This document shows, piece by piece, positions 43,387 through 54,804 of a DNA stretch of 64,000 nt. Every line of letters begins with the position of its first letter. Position 1 is the stretch's first letter. Source of the DNA: Helichrysum umbraculigerum (lineage: Eukaryota > Streptophyta > Magnoliopsida > Asterales > Asteraceae); contig CATIUR010000012.1 in assembly GCA_949592205.1 (NCBI GenBank), positions 619,001 through 683,000 on the forward strand, in the 5' to 3' direction. The translations under genes were made by a program, and so were the position numbers. The notes beneath the pieces were generated by a model, which was not told the DNA's origin, did no database searches, and saw only the letters and a list, made by a program, of their open reading frames with translations.

Positions 43387-45867
43387 GAGGGTGTGTATCG
43401 ACTATCAGAAACTGAATGAAGCTACACGCAAAGATCATTTCCCTCTACCATTCATTGATCAGAAGCTCGAAAGGTTATCAGGAAACGAATTCTATTGCTT
43501 CCTTGATGGCTTCTCAGGCTATTTTCAGATACCTCTAGATCCAAAGGACCAAGAAAAGACGACGTTCACTTGTCCCTATGGAACGTTTGCTTACCGATGT
43601 ATGCCTTTTGGTTTATGTAATGCACCTGCGACTTTTCAAAGATGCATGGTAGCAATCTTCCACGACATGATTGAATAATGCATGGAAGTGTTCATGGACG
43701 ATTTCTCAGTTTTTGGGGATTCGTTCACCACTTGTCTTTCTAACTTGAATAAGATGCTTGCTCGATGTGAAGAATCAAACCTAGTTCTGAATTGGGAGAA
43801 ATGTCACTTCATGGTGAAAGAAGGCATAGTTCTTGGACACCGCATTTCTAAATCTGGAATTGAAGTTGACAAAGCAAAAGTTGAGACTATCTCAAAGCTT
43901 CCACCCCCTACTTCTGTCAAAGCCATCCGAAGTTTTCTAGCTCACGCCGGATTCTACCGTCGCTTTATTAAGGATTTCTCTAAAATCTCTCGACCTATGA
44001 CTCATCTTTTCGAAAAAGATACTCCGTTTGACTTTACAGATGAATGTCTCAAAGCTTTCAACTACCTGAAGGAACAGCTTGTACATGCACCGATCATGGT
44101 TGCCCCCGATTGGAGTCTTCCATTTGAAATCATGTGCGACGCCAGTGATTTCGCTGTTGGAGCTGTACTGGGACAACGGAAGGAGAAACACTTTCAACCA
44201 ATATACTACGCCAGCAAAACGCTCACGGATGATCAAGAAAACTACACTACTACAGAAAAGGAGCTGCTTGCGGTAGTATTTGCTTTTGATAAATTTTGTT
44301 CTTATCTAATCGTGTCCAAAACTATTGTCTATACTGATCACTCCGCTTTGAAATACCTTTTCAAGAAGCAAGATGCTAAACCGCGCCTTCTACGATGGAT
44401 TCTACTCCTACAAGAATTTGATATTGAGATTAAAGATAAGAAAGGAGCAGAAAACGTCGCGGCCGATCATCTTAGCCAATTGGAAAATCCATCAATGGAG
44501 AAGTTGCACGAGAACGATATTCAAGATCAGTTCCCCTGAGAACAACTCATGACTATAGGAGGCTACCAACAAGGGTCACAGTTCACACACAACCCTTGGT
44601 ATGCTGACTTCTCCAATTATCTGGTAGGAAACATCGTACCAAAAGGGATGCCAACCTCTCAGAAACGAAAATTCTTCCGAGATGTCAAGAACTATTATTG
44701 GAACGATCCTTATCTCTTTAAGGTTTGTCCCAATCAACTTATTCGAAGATGCGTCGATGGGAAGGAGGCAGAACTAATTCTACACCAGAGCCACCACGGA
44801 CCTACTGGAGGACACCATGGTAACAAAATGACTGCACGAAAGGTTTACGATGCCGGCTTTTATTGGCCAACCATATTCCGAGACGCTTGCGACCTGGTGA
44901 AGCGCTGTGATATTTGCCAAAGGCAAGGCAATATCTCAGCCAGAAATGAATGCCACTTACTAATATCCAGGCCGTGGAGATCTTTGATATATGGGGATTA
45001 GATTTTATGGGACTATTCCCTAAATCTAACGGTAAAGAGTACATCTTAGTCGCAGTTGACTACGTCTCCAGGTGGGCCGAAACTCAAGCTTTTCCGACCA
45101 ACGATTCAAAAGTAGTAACCCAATTCCTCAAAAAGCTGTTCAGTCGATTTGGGACTCCGAGGGCTATAATCAGTGACCGTGGCACGCACTTCTGCAATAC
45201 TCAATTCAAGAGAGTGCTGCAGCAGTATGGTGTCACTCACAAAACCTCGACGGCTTACCATCCACAAACTAATGGGCAAGCTGAAGCGACAAATCGGGCT
45301 TTGAAAAGGATATTGGAACGAACTGTCGGAAATCACGGGCACAGGTGGGCCGAAAAATTAGACGATGCGTTGTGGGCATTCAGAACTGCCTACAAAACAC
45401 CATTAGGAACCACACCGTATCGGCTAGTCTACGGAAAGGCGTGTCACCTTCCAATTGAGTTGGAATATCGGGCATACTGGGCATTAAAACATTGCAACTT
45501 GGAAATTTCAGCAGCTGGAGAACAACGGAGAATGCAATTGAATGAGTTAGCATAACTAAGAGACCAAGCGTACGACAGTTTGCTAAGCTTCAAGGAAAGA
45601 ACTAAAAGGGTCCACGACGCTAAGTTAAAGCCCTCTAGGTTCAAACAAGGAGATAAAGTGCTGCTCTTCAATTCGCGATTCAAGAAATTCTCCGGAAAAT
45701 TCAAAAGTAGGTGGAGCGGACCATTCACGATCTCAAAGGTATTTCCCTATGGCGCAATCGAACTTGAGGCTCCAGAAGGTAATTTTAAGGTTAATGGTCA
45801 TCGCTTAAAGCATTATGTTGAGGACTTTCCCATCAGGGAAGACGTCTTCATCTTTGACCCTCCATGA
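43387..45867 (+). pseudogene. pol: AT1 pol, second part (RT, RNase H, integrase), several lesions
   Basis: Athila pol resumes after G4. RT blocks CIDYQKLNEATRKDHFPLPF and MPFGLCNAPATFQRCM run to a stop at 43676, then VFMDDFSVFGD (catalytic DD) begins a second open segment to 44539 with RNase H (IMCDASDFAVGAVLGQ, TDHSALKYLF). A TGA at 44537-44539 splits RNase H from integrase. The integrase knuckle (HHGPTGGHHG, CDICQRQGN) lies in 44549-44960. A one-base frame change near 44950 leads to the catalytic core (WGLDFMGLFPKS, SDRGTHFCNTQF, GQAEATNR) ending at a stop at 45553. The C-terminal domain (KPSRFKQGDKVLLFNSR) runs to 45867. All domains are recognisable, none could be translated together. Confidence 0.92.
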
Positions 45868-45913
45868 GTCTTCAAGAAAGGTACAAAGAGTCAAGCTTGA
45901 GACTCATAAAAAC

Positions 45914-45938
45914 AAGCGCTCTTGGGAGGCACCCCACG
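45914..45938 (+). promoter_or_regulatory. Conserved non-coding block after AT1 pol (GCGCT...GGGAGGCACCCC)
   Basis: AAGCGCTCTTGGGAGGC followed by ACCCCACG, 47 bases after the pol stop. The non-autonomous N2 has nearly the same block in the same place after its ORF (59183-59210, minus strand). I recall this string as common after pol in Athila/Tat elements. Its role is unknown; packaging, export or splicing would fit. Confidence 0.6.
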
Positions 45939-46199
45939 CTTATCTTTACTTTTTTGTCAAATTTTTACTTCTTAGTTTATTTTTGTTAAGTATGATTATC
46001 TCTAACGAAATTTCAGGATTTGCTACTTATCTGACTACAAACTTCAAATTTTAACAAAATCAGAGATAAGTTTTAAAAATGCAAATGCCAGAACTCTGAT
46101 AACATAAATCTTTATAAAAACATCTTCACACTGTCATCAAATCTCTGTGCATTTGTATTCATCATTTTATGCATTACTTGTTTATTTTGTTTGTTTCAG

Positions 46200-46860
46200 G
46201 ATAGATAGCTCCAGTGACACCAGAGAGATCATAGCTGAGATACCACCGAGACGTCGCAGAGATCGCAGACGAGGACGTAGAGCACGAAGGACCATGCCCA
46301 CTATTCACGAGGAGGACCTTACTGATGTCCCGATCACTGGTGAGGAGTCATCCGTTGAGATGCCCCCATCACCTGGCCGTCAGTCAGCTCCTGTACCAAC
46401 TTTTGAGTACGGGATCACTCTAGCTGACCCTGCAGCAGTATGGGCTCTCTTTCGGACACTCCACCTTCATCATGACATCATGTCCACCCTCTGTGTGCAT
46501 GTAGGGCTTCCGAGGCCCTCTGACTGTCCGTTCCATCTTGGTCCGGACCCAGGACCGTCTCGCCCGCCCTGGTCATTCTTCCCTCCTGCTGGGCCGTTCA
46601 CTGCTGGACCTTCCACTGCTCCACCTGCTACTGTTGATCCTGCCATGTCATCCGGGAGTGCATCAGCAGAGCCTTCACTTACTGAGCAGTTGATGGCTGT
46701 GTTGGATGTTTTTAGCCCACTTCACGCTCATGCTTCTGCTGGCATTACTGAGCCAAGAATGGATACGATTGAGGAGCCTGCACCATCACCCACCTCAGTC
46801 CTTGCTGCTGCTATTGCTGCCTTCGATCCTGACAACGATGATCTACTTGATGACTTTTAG
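46200..46860 (+). CDS. AT1 ORF in the env position (Pro-rich, about 219 residues)
   Basis: The open frame extends from about 46147 to TAG at 46858-46860. It has no ATG at its 5' end and is preceded by a polypyrimidine stretch and an ideal 3' splice site (TTGTTTGTTTCAG, ending at 46199), so it is probably entered by splicing, as known for env-like genes of Athila. The encoded protein is Arg-rich at the start (PPRRRRDRRRGRRARR), then acidic and very rich in Pro, Ser and Ala (GPSRPPWSFFPPAGPF). It has no transmembrane segment that I trust: the hydrophobic stretch (YSSFYALLVYFVCF) lies before the acceptor. Unlike classical Athila env-like proteins it shows no membrane features. Function unknown; the Arg-rich start could be a nuclear localisation or RNA-binding signal. 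Confidence 0.5.
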
Positions 46861-48756
46861 TTTATTTAGTTTATTTTATCTTATTTCAGTACTTAGATTT
46901 TTATAACTCTTTGTTATTTTTGAGATATGACGATGTGTTGATGTTTATTGCAGAACTTAGCTTTTTGTGGAATGGATAATCTTACACGAGACTGGTCCTC
47001 CAATCCAGCAAATCACACGCACCATTTCTACACTAATCTGGTCCTGTCCAGTAAACAGAATGGGGAGTATTTTAAACCTTTCTCCATTTTTGATGATTCT
47101 ATGTTTACTTAAGTTTATGTGTTATAATCCATGCCACATTCTAACTTATCACTAAGTGTGGGATTCTAGCCCAATTTAACACTTAGGAAACATTTTTTTA
47201 CATGTTCAAACTCTAAGTGTGGGATTTTAGTCGTAAAATCTCAACTCAAGAGAACATTAGGGACAATGTTCCCCTAAGTGTGGGATGGTAGGTATGGAAT
47301 ACCTTGGATAAACGATTTTTATGTCTACATGGTATACCTCAAAATGTTCCCTAAAATTTTTTCAAATTTTTCAAAAATATTTTTCAATAAAACTAAAATA
47401 TGAGCTAAATCTTGCGATTAACTCTAAATTTTTGAGTTTTGGTATGTCTGAAAGAAATCATTTTCAAAATATGAGGAAAATATGTCAAAAACTTAAGGAA
47501 ATTAAGGTAGAAATTTCCTAAGCAAGAAACGACAATCTAAGAGGGGCATCGCATGACTAGGCACATACAACCCAAATTTGCAGTGAGGTTTTGAGCCTTA
47601 AAAGCATTCATTTTTAATGCTACATTGTTCATTTCTTGTGTGTGCCAATGCATGTATCTCTGAATTAGAACTTGCTCTTGACATACGCTTCGAGACCACA
47701 TTGGTGTGTACCGTACGCGGTATAGGCGCAATTAAATGACCTTGACATTCCTTAGGATTTGAACCCCCTTTTCAGCCTTCTCTTTCAAGCCCAAAACCCT
47801 TCCGATACTCATTTTTAGTATCGATGATCCGCCTAGAAAACCATGTTGAGCCTAAACCTTTTCATTTCTTCAAAAACCCTAATCATAAACCTACTTTCCC
47901 AAATTCCCAAAACCTTATCTTAGAATTTCTGAGATTATGAAAAACATCCTGAAGAATATCCAACTCGATTATCCTACTCGTTCGTGTTCTCCAAAAAGAA
48001 TCAACCCTCTCTAAAGGTGCGGGAAAATTAGCACCCAAAGAAAAGACTCGAATTGATCAAGATAAGAGAAAGGATTTCTGAAGAAAAAAAGAAAATAAAA
48101 AAAAGCAGAAAAGAAAATAAAAAAAGCAGAAAAAGAAAAGAAAAAGAAAAGAAAATAAAGCTCAAGAAGCTTCAAAGTATCAACCATTTAATGGGAGATC
48201 CGATAGAAGACGAGTAGCTACTTCATCCGTTCTACAAATAAGTTTTCATGATTCTTGGAAAGCCTGAGATAAGCAACACCCTTACAAACCAAAAATTCCC
48301 TTATCTATACCCCTTAACCCTCACAAAACATTACAACCCCCGAATGTCTTGGGATAATTAGCGCCGTTCTCACCTAAGTGGTGGAGATCCGATTCTCGAT
48401 CAAGCCTATGACGATGAGTACTGCATGACTGGCTTTATGAGTGATTTCTTTTGAACTAGATTGATAGGAAACCCGATACACTATTGAGTGAATTGAGTGA
48501 CCACCTTATGTGAGATCGCCTAGTCATGTATACTCCGAGATCATGAGAGTTGGAAGTATGCCTATGAGAATCGCTTCTTGTTTCCGAAAGGATCATCTTA
48601 CTTTTCCTTGGTTTCCTGAAACTATCTACTCATACGAGAAAACGGTGACCGACGGGGATGTCATAACTCTCCTCTAAAACCTATTTTAAAAATGTTTTCA
48701 AAGGGGATGTTGATGAGTGTTGCTTGAGGACAAGCAACGTCTAAGTGTGGGATACT
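46861..48756 (+). other. AT1 3' non-coding region with repeated polypurine-like motif
   Basis: Non-coding region characteristic of Athila. CTAAGTGTGGGAT recurs at about 47153, 47214, 47274 and 48742, the last being the working polypurine tract next to the 3' LTR, preceded by GCTTGAGGACAAGCAACG. A purine-rich low-complexity stretch runs about 48080-48165. The block near 48400-48560 is related, in reverse complement, to N2 57830-57990. The reading frames here are short and lack homology. Confidence 0.75.
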
Positions 48757-51342
48757 TGATGTGACCCAAAAAGTCATGTTTTTAAGGACATATTTCCACA
48801 CTTTTTGGACTATTCTTTGGTGAAAACATTTCAAAACCATCATTATTTACCAAAAATCACCAAGGTAGTCTAAATATAGACGTTGCTGCAAAAATCGGTT
48901 AAAACGTCCAAATAGCACGCAAACCGAGGCAAAACAATCACCTTAAATTTTCCGTTCTCAATATTCTTATGGAAATAGAGCTTAATTCATATTTTATGAT
49001 TTCATAGGAAAATCCAAGATCGAAGGTGAAAGAATCAGAAGAAACGGACGAAAGACGGAGAAGATACAAGTCTGGAAGCTCGCCGATCGTCATCCGGAAC
49101 ACGCAAAAGTCAAATACTTCCAACTTTGGCAAACTCAATTTCATTAGAAGCGTAACGGAAAAACGAAACCAACGGCGCAAGAATCAAGCAAATCGGAGCC
49201 CAAACGAAGAAGATACGGACGAACCAAGCAACCGAGAAACAAGCGGAGGCCAAACCAAGCACCAACCCCCCCCTGCCCACCTAGGTACCGTATACGGTAC
49301 CCTAGGTGCCGTATACAGCCCTTAGGATGCCGTATACAGGGTTGGTTGGCTTGTGAGGTGCCGTTTGCCCCCCCTGGTCCGCTTGCCCCGTCTGCTGCTT
49401 TGATGCTTGTATCTTATGCTTCAAGACTTGTACCAAGCCTTCCACCATTCTCCTATAAATACTAACCTCCATTTCTCATTTTCACACACCTCTCATCTCA
49501 TTTTCTTTCTCTCTCTAAAAACTTCTCTCTAGAATTAGGTTAGCATTCTCTCTCTAGCACTACTCTTAGGAGTTAGAGGAGAATTAGTAGGTTAGAGTAG
49601 AAGCTCTCAGTAGCTTTTGTACGGAGTTACTCCGAGACTTCATATTTGTGAAGATTTGTCTGTATTACTCTCGTATTCAGGTTTAATACAATCTCTCGCA
49701 TCTATTCTTTTAATTATGCTTTCTTATTATGCATGCTTAGGAATGAATGCTAGAATTATGCTAGGCTAGACAAATCAATGTTTGTTGTGATGTATGCAAT
49801 GTTAGGATAGTTATGATATAATATACAATTGGGGATGACACCATTACGAAACAACGGAGGTAACGTTATATGGCTTTCATTTGTATAGCGCCGGAATCAT
49901 CACGAATGTGTGTAGTACGGAACGTGGAAGCTATGAAAGTCGTGGGCACAATCCGTTGTAGAAATAATGATTCCCAATTGTAAACATACTGTTACTCTGT
50001 CTGTGTAGGTTTAAAACTGTTTGCGAACTTATAAGCTGAACCTCTGCCTGTTTATCTATCCAACTTATGTTGTGGTTTGTATCCTCCTCCCTAGAACCTG
50101 GCCAATTGCTAGAAGTAGGATTGCCAACTATTCTGTGTATGATGATCAATGAACTCAACATGGTCGATGTTCCCTTGATTGAAACACATCCGAGGGACAC
50201 GAAGCATAGGATTAGAGATAGATTAGGTTCACGCTTGTTTGTCGTGTATCTTTGGGACAACTTCCGGGATACCCATGATTTAATTATTAGGTCAGTTAAT
50301 GTGATGACTAGTGTTCCGTCCTATTGCATGTTCTTGTTTGATTGTTGCTTAGGTACTGCATGCTAGACATACGCAAACATTATCACTGCCCTGTTAATTA
50401 GATTTTCACGAACATAATAAACATAATACAGATAGGTTAACATGCATGTAATAGTTGTGCTGATTGTATGATTAATGATGAACAATTCAGCTGACCGCTA
50501 GACAGATTATCCCAACCGGTTCCGCGGGTTAAACCCTGTTCATGTTATTGTTCAATGAACAATTCATGCCATGATACTAACGTCCTCCAGATGTCTGTAA
50601 ATGGGGACCTGGATTAGAGGATAATCGTCAGTTGAATTGGTCTGTGCATTTGGGAGAACTTCCGGTGTACTTGACATTCTATAACTGCTATCCATGTGAC
50701 ATATTATATATCTGATTGCGGACAACTCTACGTTAGGTATATAGTAGGATCATAGCTATAGCTCATTAAGAAATACAGGAATATCTAGTGAGTAATGTGG
50801 AACCCTAATTGATATAACGGAAAAGCTGTAAAACGCCCAAGTATCCGGTATAGCGTTAACATAAATACGTGGGAAACCGAGTAAAGGTCGTAGGCATAAT
50901 ACTTTATCTACCAATTAAGTTTCTATGACCTCACCGGATTAATCATCACCTTATCCCTCATAACTATCCACCCAAATAACATTGCCGAAGTCACAGCAAA
51001 CATATTCCTTATCTTGATTTCTCTCCGTACTCCGTACAAACCCCTGTCTTTAATTTAGTTTTTAATTTTAGTAATTAGATTAGAAAACCAACCAACCTAT
51101 CAAAAAGTTTTAAAATCCCAGCTAAATTACAAAAGATAATTAATCCTCCTAGATTCCCATGCCCGTTGTAGTTTGAAGAACGACACCTGAGTCATACATA
51201 CCGCTTACTTCCCTTTAGGTCTTTAAGTTGTATCAAAACTTAGGATACCCAGCATAATAAATTTAAAACACACTGTCCGCCCGCCCTTGCTGGAAGGTTC
51301 AACGACCGGAGTAAAATCCGACCGACCACGGGGTGTACGACA
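48757..51342 (+). repeat. AT1 3' LTR (2586 bp)
   Basis: Direct repeat of 27217-29798 with scattered substitutions (about ten in the first 300 bases), so this insertion is clearly older than G4. It carries the motif cluster 49281-49338 and a TATA box at 49454-49461. Confidence 0.94.
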
Positions 51343-51897
51343 ATACAGCAAACCATATCAATGATCCTTACATATCATCACATAACATCTAGCAACAACT
51401 TCAAGCTTCAATTCCACAACTAATTCATAGTTTAACTAATTTCATCAAAATAAGTTCATAACTCACAAATACACAAACACTTACAATTAATATGATGAGA
51501 GCAAGAGAATGAATCTAATGATGATGATGAACTTGGATTAAATCACATGAACTAGTTAACTTATAATTTGGTTATAGTGTTCTTGTTTTGTAAGTTCTCA
51601 AAATGAAGGAAAAATGAAATTTGGGAAAGTTTGTAAGTTTAGGTCAGCTCCATACCTTAAACCCGACCCATTTTAAGTATCAAAAGTAGTCCCCTCCTAA
51701 CCTATTGTCTGGAACCTAAAAACCATTTACGATTCCAACAATTTTATTTTACCTTCAACTATATAAGGATAAAACAAGTAATAATTTACTAGTCACAATA
51801 ACTCGAAATAAATAATAAATTTCCTAACATATTAAAATATTAATTTAAAGTCAAGAAATTACCGAATTACTACTAAGCCTTTAAGGTGGATGTTACA
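51343..51897 (-). repeat. G3 5' LTR, outer part (resumes after AT1)
   Basis: It starts with the second copy of ATACA (51343-51347) and aligns with about 13817-14373 of the 3' LTR. It ends GGTGGATGTTACA, followed by the G3 target duplication ATGAG (51898-51902). Confidence 0.94.
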
Positions 51898-51902
51898 ATG
51901 AG

Positions 51903-52776
51903 TTATGATCATGAAGTTTAATAAATAAATGTTTGTCGTTTGTTAGATGTTTATCTTATTTGTTATTGATCCGTTCTTATATCATTAGGTGAATGAGATT
52001 AGCTAGAATAACAAAATGAACACAAAATTTTTAATACGATTAATATTGGAGCTTATGATCATGAAGTTGTAAACACAATGATACTACAAAACATTAATGG
52101 TCTTCCAATCAAGGGTTAAAAATGTTCAAAGCAATTCGTTTAATATGTACAATTGAGTAAGTTGAAAATCTTAATCGTTATAGTAGAAGAGCAATAAATG
52201 ACTTAAGTGCATGTAATTGATTGCATTATCAATTAGTAAAATCAGTGAATATACACTATACACTTTTAGATGCAAAATCAAATTTTATTAATTTAAGTTA
52301 TTTCAATTATACCATAAAGAAATAAACCATAAAGAGATCATATCTTATTCAAGTAAAAATTTCATATTTCATATTGGAGTTTAAAAATGTACTTTTTAGC
52401 CCCCGCTGCAACGCGGGGGCTAAAAAAACCTTGTATGGAACTATAAAACAAGCAAATTTGAAACTTTTAGGTAGATCTTTTTTGACATTTGGCCAGATAT
52501 TCAAAGGAGCAAAAGTCAAATCACATGTGCACACGTTTCTGAAGCTTTCCCAGCTCCACAATATATTTTGATTAAAAACAATGAAGCAAATTCCATATCC
52601 TATCTAATGTTACCAAATAAACAATTTCCATTTTGATGTGTAAAATGATCATCTACTGAGAAAGAGAAGCGTGTTTCATATATCCCAACCCATCGCATTA
52701 TAAATATAGACAACTCTAAAAATGGTCATAAAATTTTTTATAACACTAGACTCTTTCGCCATCTTTTGACTTGTCA
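51903..52776. other. Host flank right of the stack, with second half of the tandem repeat
   Basis: About 51925-52114 repeats 12270-12500. The remainder is AT-rich without a recognisable gene. It holds a strong hairpin at 52397-52428. The short frames across it have no recognisable motifs. Confidence 0.6.
52397..52428. other. Perfect 13-bp-arm hairpin, possible Helitron 3' end
   Basis: Arms TTTTAGCCCCCGC and GCGGGGGCTAAAA around the loop TGCAAC. GC-rich hairpins with a CTRR sequence at or just after the stem mark Helitron 3' ends, and CTAA is present here, but it overlaps the stem and the required TC 5' end was not found. A hairpin is certain, the Helitron reading is not. Confidence 0.5.
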
Positions 52777-54228
52777 CTATCCAATTAACCAATAGTTTCC
52801 TATTATAGCATTAACCAAATAGTAGAGACCACTTTTGCTTTTACCCATGCCTAGTACCTTCTTTGATGCAAAGTCCTGTACAACACAAAATTTTGGAAAG
52901 AAGGTAGCATAACAGTTGCTGTCTTTTGTCAGTTTGGGTATAGATAACAAACTAAATTTAAAAGATGGTAGCATAAAGTTCATTTTTCAATTTGAGGTTT
53001 CCAATGTGAGAAATCACACTTGTGTGACCATTTGGCACACTTAATTGAGGTTTGAATTGTAAATGAATTGGATTAATAAGACTTTTGAACACATGAGTCA
53101 TATGATCAGATGCTCCAGTGTCTATTATCTAAGCATTTATTGATGATGAACTATTACAAGAATAGCAAGCAGTACCTACTATGCACTCATGAATTGCTCA
53201 AACTGCTCCTTAGTAAGAACAACATGACTACCCTCTACATTAGCTACAGTCTTCCTGTTACCTCCATTTCCAGGTTTTGCTTTAGCAAACCTTGTATCTT
53301 TAGCCTGTTTTTGCTGAGATTGTTATTTGGATTTCCAATGCCATGGTGGATAACCAATCTTTTCCCAACAAGTATCTGGAGGATGCCACTTATGACCACA
53401 GTGAACACAGTTTTCCTCTTCAGTAGAATCAACATTTGGTGTAAAATTACTCAACACAGCCCTTTGTGATTCTTCTTGTTGTAGAACTAAACAGGCTATT
53501 TCTACACTAGGTAAAGGATTATTCAGTAACAATTGACTTCTTTGAGTGTTGAATTGATCATCTAACCCATTCAAAAATTGAAATAACATTTGCTCTTCCT
53601 TTTGTTTATTCAAGGCATTCAAGAACACAGTAATTTCTAGTGATATTGCAGTGATGTTTGGTAATTCACTCATTAAGTCTAACTCTTCCCAAACAATCTT
53701 CATCCTAGTGTAATAATCACTAATAGTGGTGCATATGTATCCTTATGTAATTTGTACTTTCGAGGTCCATTGCTTAATGCAAATCGTTGTTCCAATTGAA
53801 TCCAAATTTCAAATGCCGTACCAATGAACATTATAGATTTTGCAATAGATTCACTTACAAAGTTCATGAACCAACTGATCACCATATTATTACTCGTTTC
53901 CCAAAGCTCAAGCAATTGAGGATCATCAGGTGTGTGTAAAGTTCCACGAATAAAACCTAAATTCCTTTTGGTTGATAATCCAATTTCAACCACACGATGC
54001 CAATATCTGTAGTTCTAAGCACCGATTAACTTTTCTTGAATCGGCAAAGAACCAGGTTCTTCTGACAGACGAAGAAATATAGAATTTAGAAACAACGCAT
54101 TTTGCATATCTAGTGGATTTTTTCAATTTTGACCTAAATTTGAAGCTTACGAACAACTCATTTGTGTTTTGCGGAAGCCAAATTAAGTAATTTTGAGCAT
54201 TAATCACCAGAGATTGCTATGATACAAT
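52777..54228 (-). pseudogene. C1: remnant Ty1/copia gag to pre-integrase region
   Basis: Minus-strand copia remains. From 5' to 3': INAQNYLIWL near 54200; the gag core LGFIRGTL, NNMVISWFMNFVSESIAKSI and EIWIQLEQRF (53700-53993); continuation VWEELDLM, FLNGLDDQFNTQRSQLLL and PSVEIACLVLQQEE (53323-53703); a zinc knuckle CVHCGHKWHPPDTC in which the usual Gly before His is Trp; LTKEQFEQF; a protease motif DTGASDHM near 53110-53130; and the pre-integrase block FSLLSIPKLTKDSNC with KSGLYYL (52777-52983). The frame changes several times and integrase, RT and RNase H are missing, so this is a 3'-truncated dead copy. Confidence 0.85.
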
Positions 54229-54351
54229 GAAAATAATCAATTTATGATGAAATTACACACAACGAACACACAGTTTAAGAGATAAGTTTCTTCTTCATTT
54301 CATTCATCATTCTCACTTAATTACAAGATTTACAGAATAACTGCCATATAA
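54229..54351 (-). repeat. C1 LTR fragment (123 bp)
   Basis: On the minus strand it ends in TTTTCA followed by TTGTATCATAGCAATC, a mutated copia-type primer site. The outward part is cut off at 54352 by the C2 LTR, so only the 3' end of this LTR remains. Tentative. Confidence 0.45.
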
Positions 54352-54790
54352 TGTTTTGAGACAATAGTTTGTATAGACTTTTAGCTTAGATTGTTTGTTT
54401 ATGAATTACAACACTTTGAAGATTCCGAATGTAGCAAGATCCGAATGTACAGAAGGCCCGAAAGTGTTACTTTCGGACTAGCTAGTCTCGGATTGCTTAG
54501 ATTCGGATTTTATACTTTTAGTATAAATAGGAGTGTTGTGATTCATTTTGTAAGTTTTTTAGAACTCTTTCATTTTGTACCACTTTCACTTCCACATCTA
54601 GAGAGAGAGCTTGAGATAGAGAATTCAAGCTAATTTTGTATACTTCGTGACAAAGAAATAAAGGTTTACAACTTTTATTTACATCTTGCATTCTAAATAC
54701 GATCTCAACATTCGATTCATGTTTTTATACAAATACACTATTTCCGCTAGTGTGTTTGATTCGATCAGCTGTAGGTCCTACGGATCTTCA
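54352..54790 (+). repeat. C2: LTR of a plus-strand Ty1/copia element (439 bp)
   Basis: Begins TGTTTTGAGACA, has a TATA box (TATAAATA, 54522-54529) and ends CGGATCTTCA right before a copia-type PBS. Its length is typical of copia LTRs. The rest of the element would lie to the right, beyond N2/N3. Confidence 0.75.
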
Positions 54791-54792
54791 AT

Positions 54793-54804
54793 TGGTATCA
54801 GAGC
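54793..54804 (+). other. C2 primer binding site (tRNA-Met type)
   Basis: TGGTATCAGAGC two bases after the LTR end, the standard copia site. Confidence 0.85.

Larger units (their letters stand above)
27217..51342 (+). mobile_element. AT1: Athila-type Ty3/gypsy element, plus strand, interrupted by G4
   Basis: LTRs at 27217-29798 (2582 bp) and 48757-51342 (2586 bp), Asp-type PBS, Athila-like gag, broken pol, an ORF in the env position and a polypurine tract. The target duplication ATACA is at 27212-27216 and 51343-51347. Removing G4 (10,413 bp plus one 5-bp duplicate) leaves about 13.7 kb, large but normal for Athila. Several stops and frameshifts in pol make it non-autonomous. Confidence 0.94.
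12507..51897 (-). mobile_element. G3: Ty3/gypsy element, minus strand, outermost of the nested stack
   Basis: 3' LTR at 12507-14373, polypurine tract, decayed pol and gag, PBS at 25884-25897, and a 5' LTR split into 25900-27216 and 51348-51897. The two LTR pieces add up to 1867 bp, exactly the length of the 3' LTR. The target duplication ATGAG is present at 12502-12506 and 51898-51902. N1 sits in its gag and AT1 in its 5' LTR. Premature stops throughout gag-pol make it non-autonomous. Its polyprotein ends in a chromodomain-like tail typical of Del/Tekay-type chromoviruses. Confidence 0.93.

Noticed and set aside
46147..46199. Hydrophobic N terminus of the AT1 env-position frame as a signal peptide or membrane anchor
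   Set aside because: It has no ATG and coincides with a polypyrimidine tract and splice acceptor, so it is probably intron.
52349..52571. Two overlapping ~65-70 codon frames around the hairpin at 52397
   Set aside because: They are in opposite orientation over the palindrome, with no motif and no ATG-supported homology.
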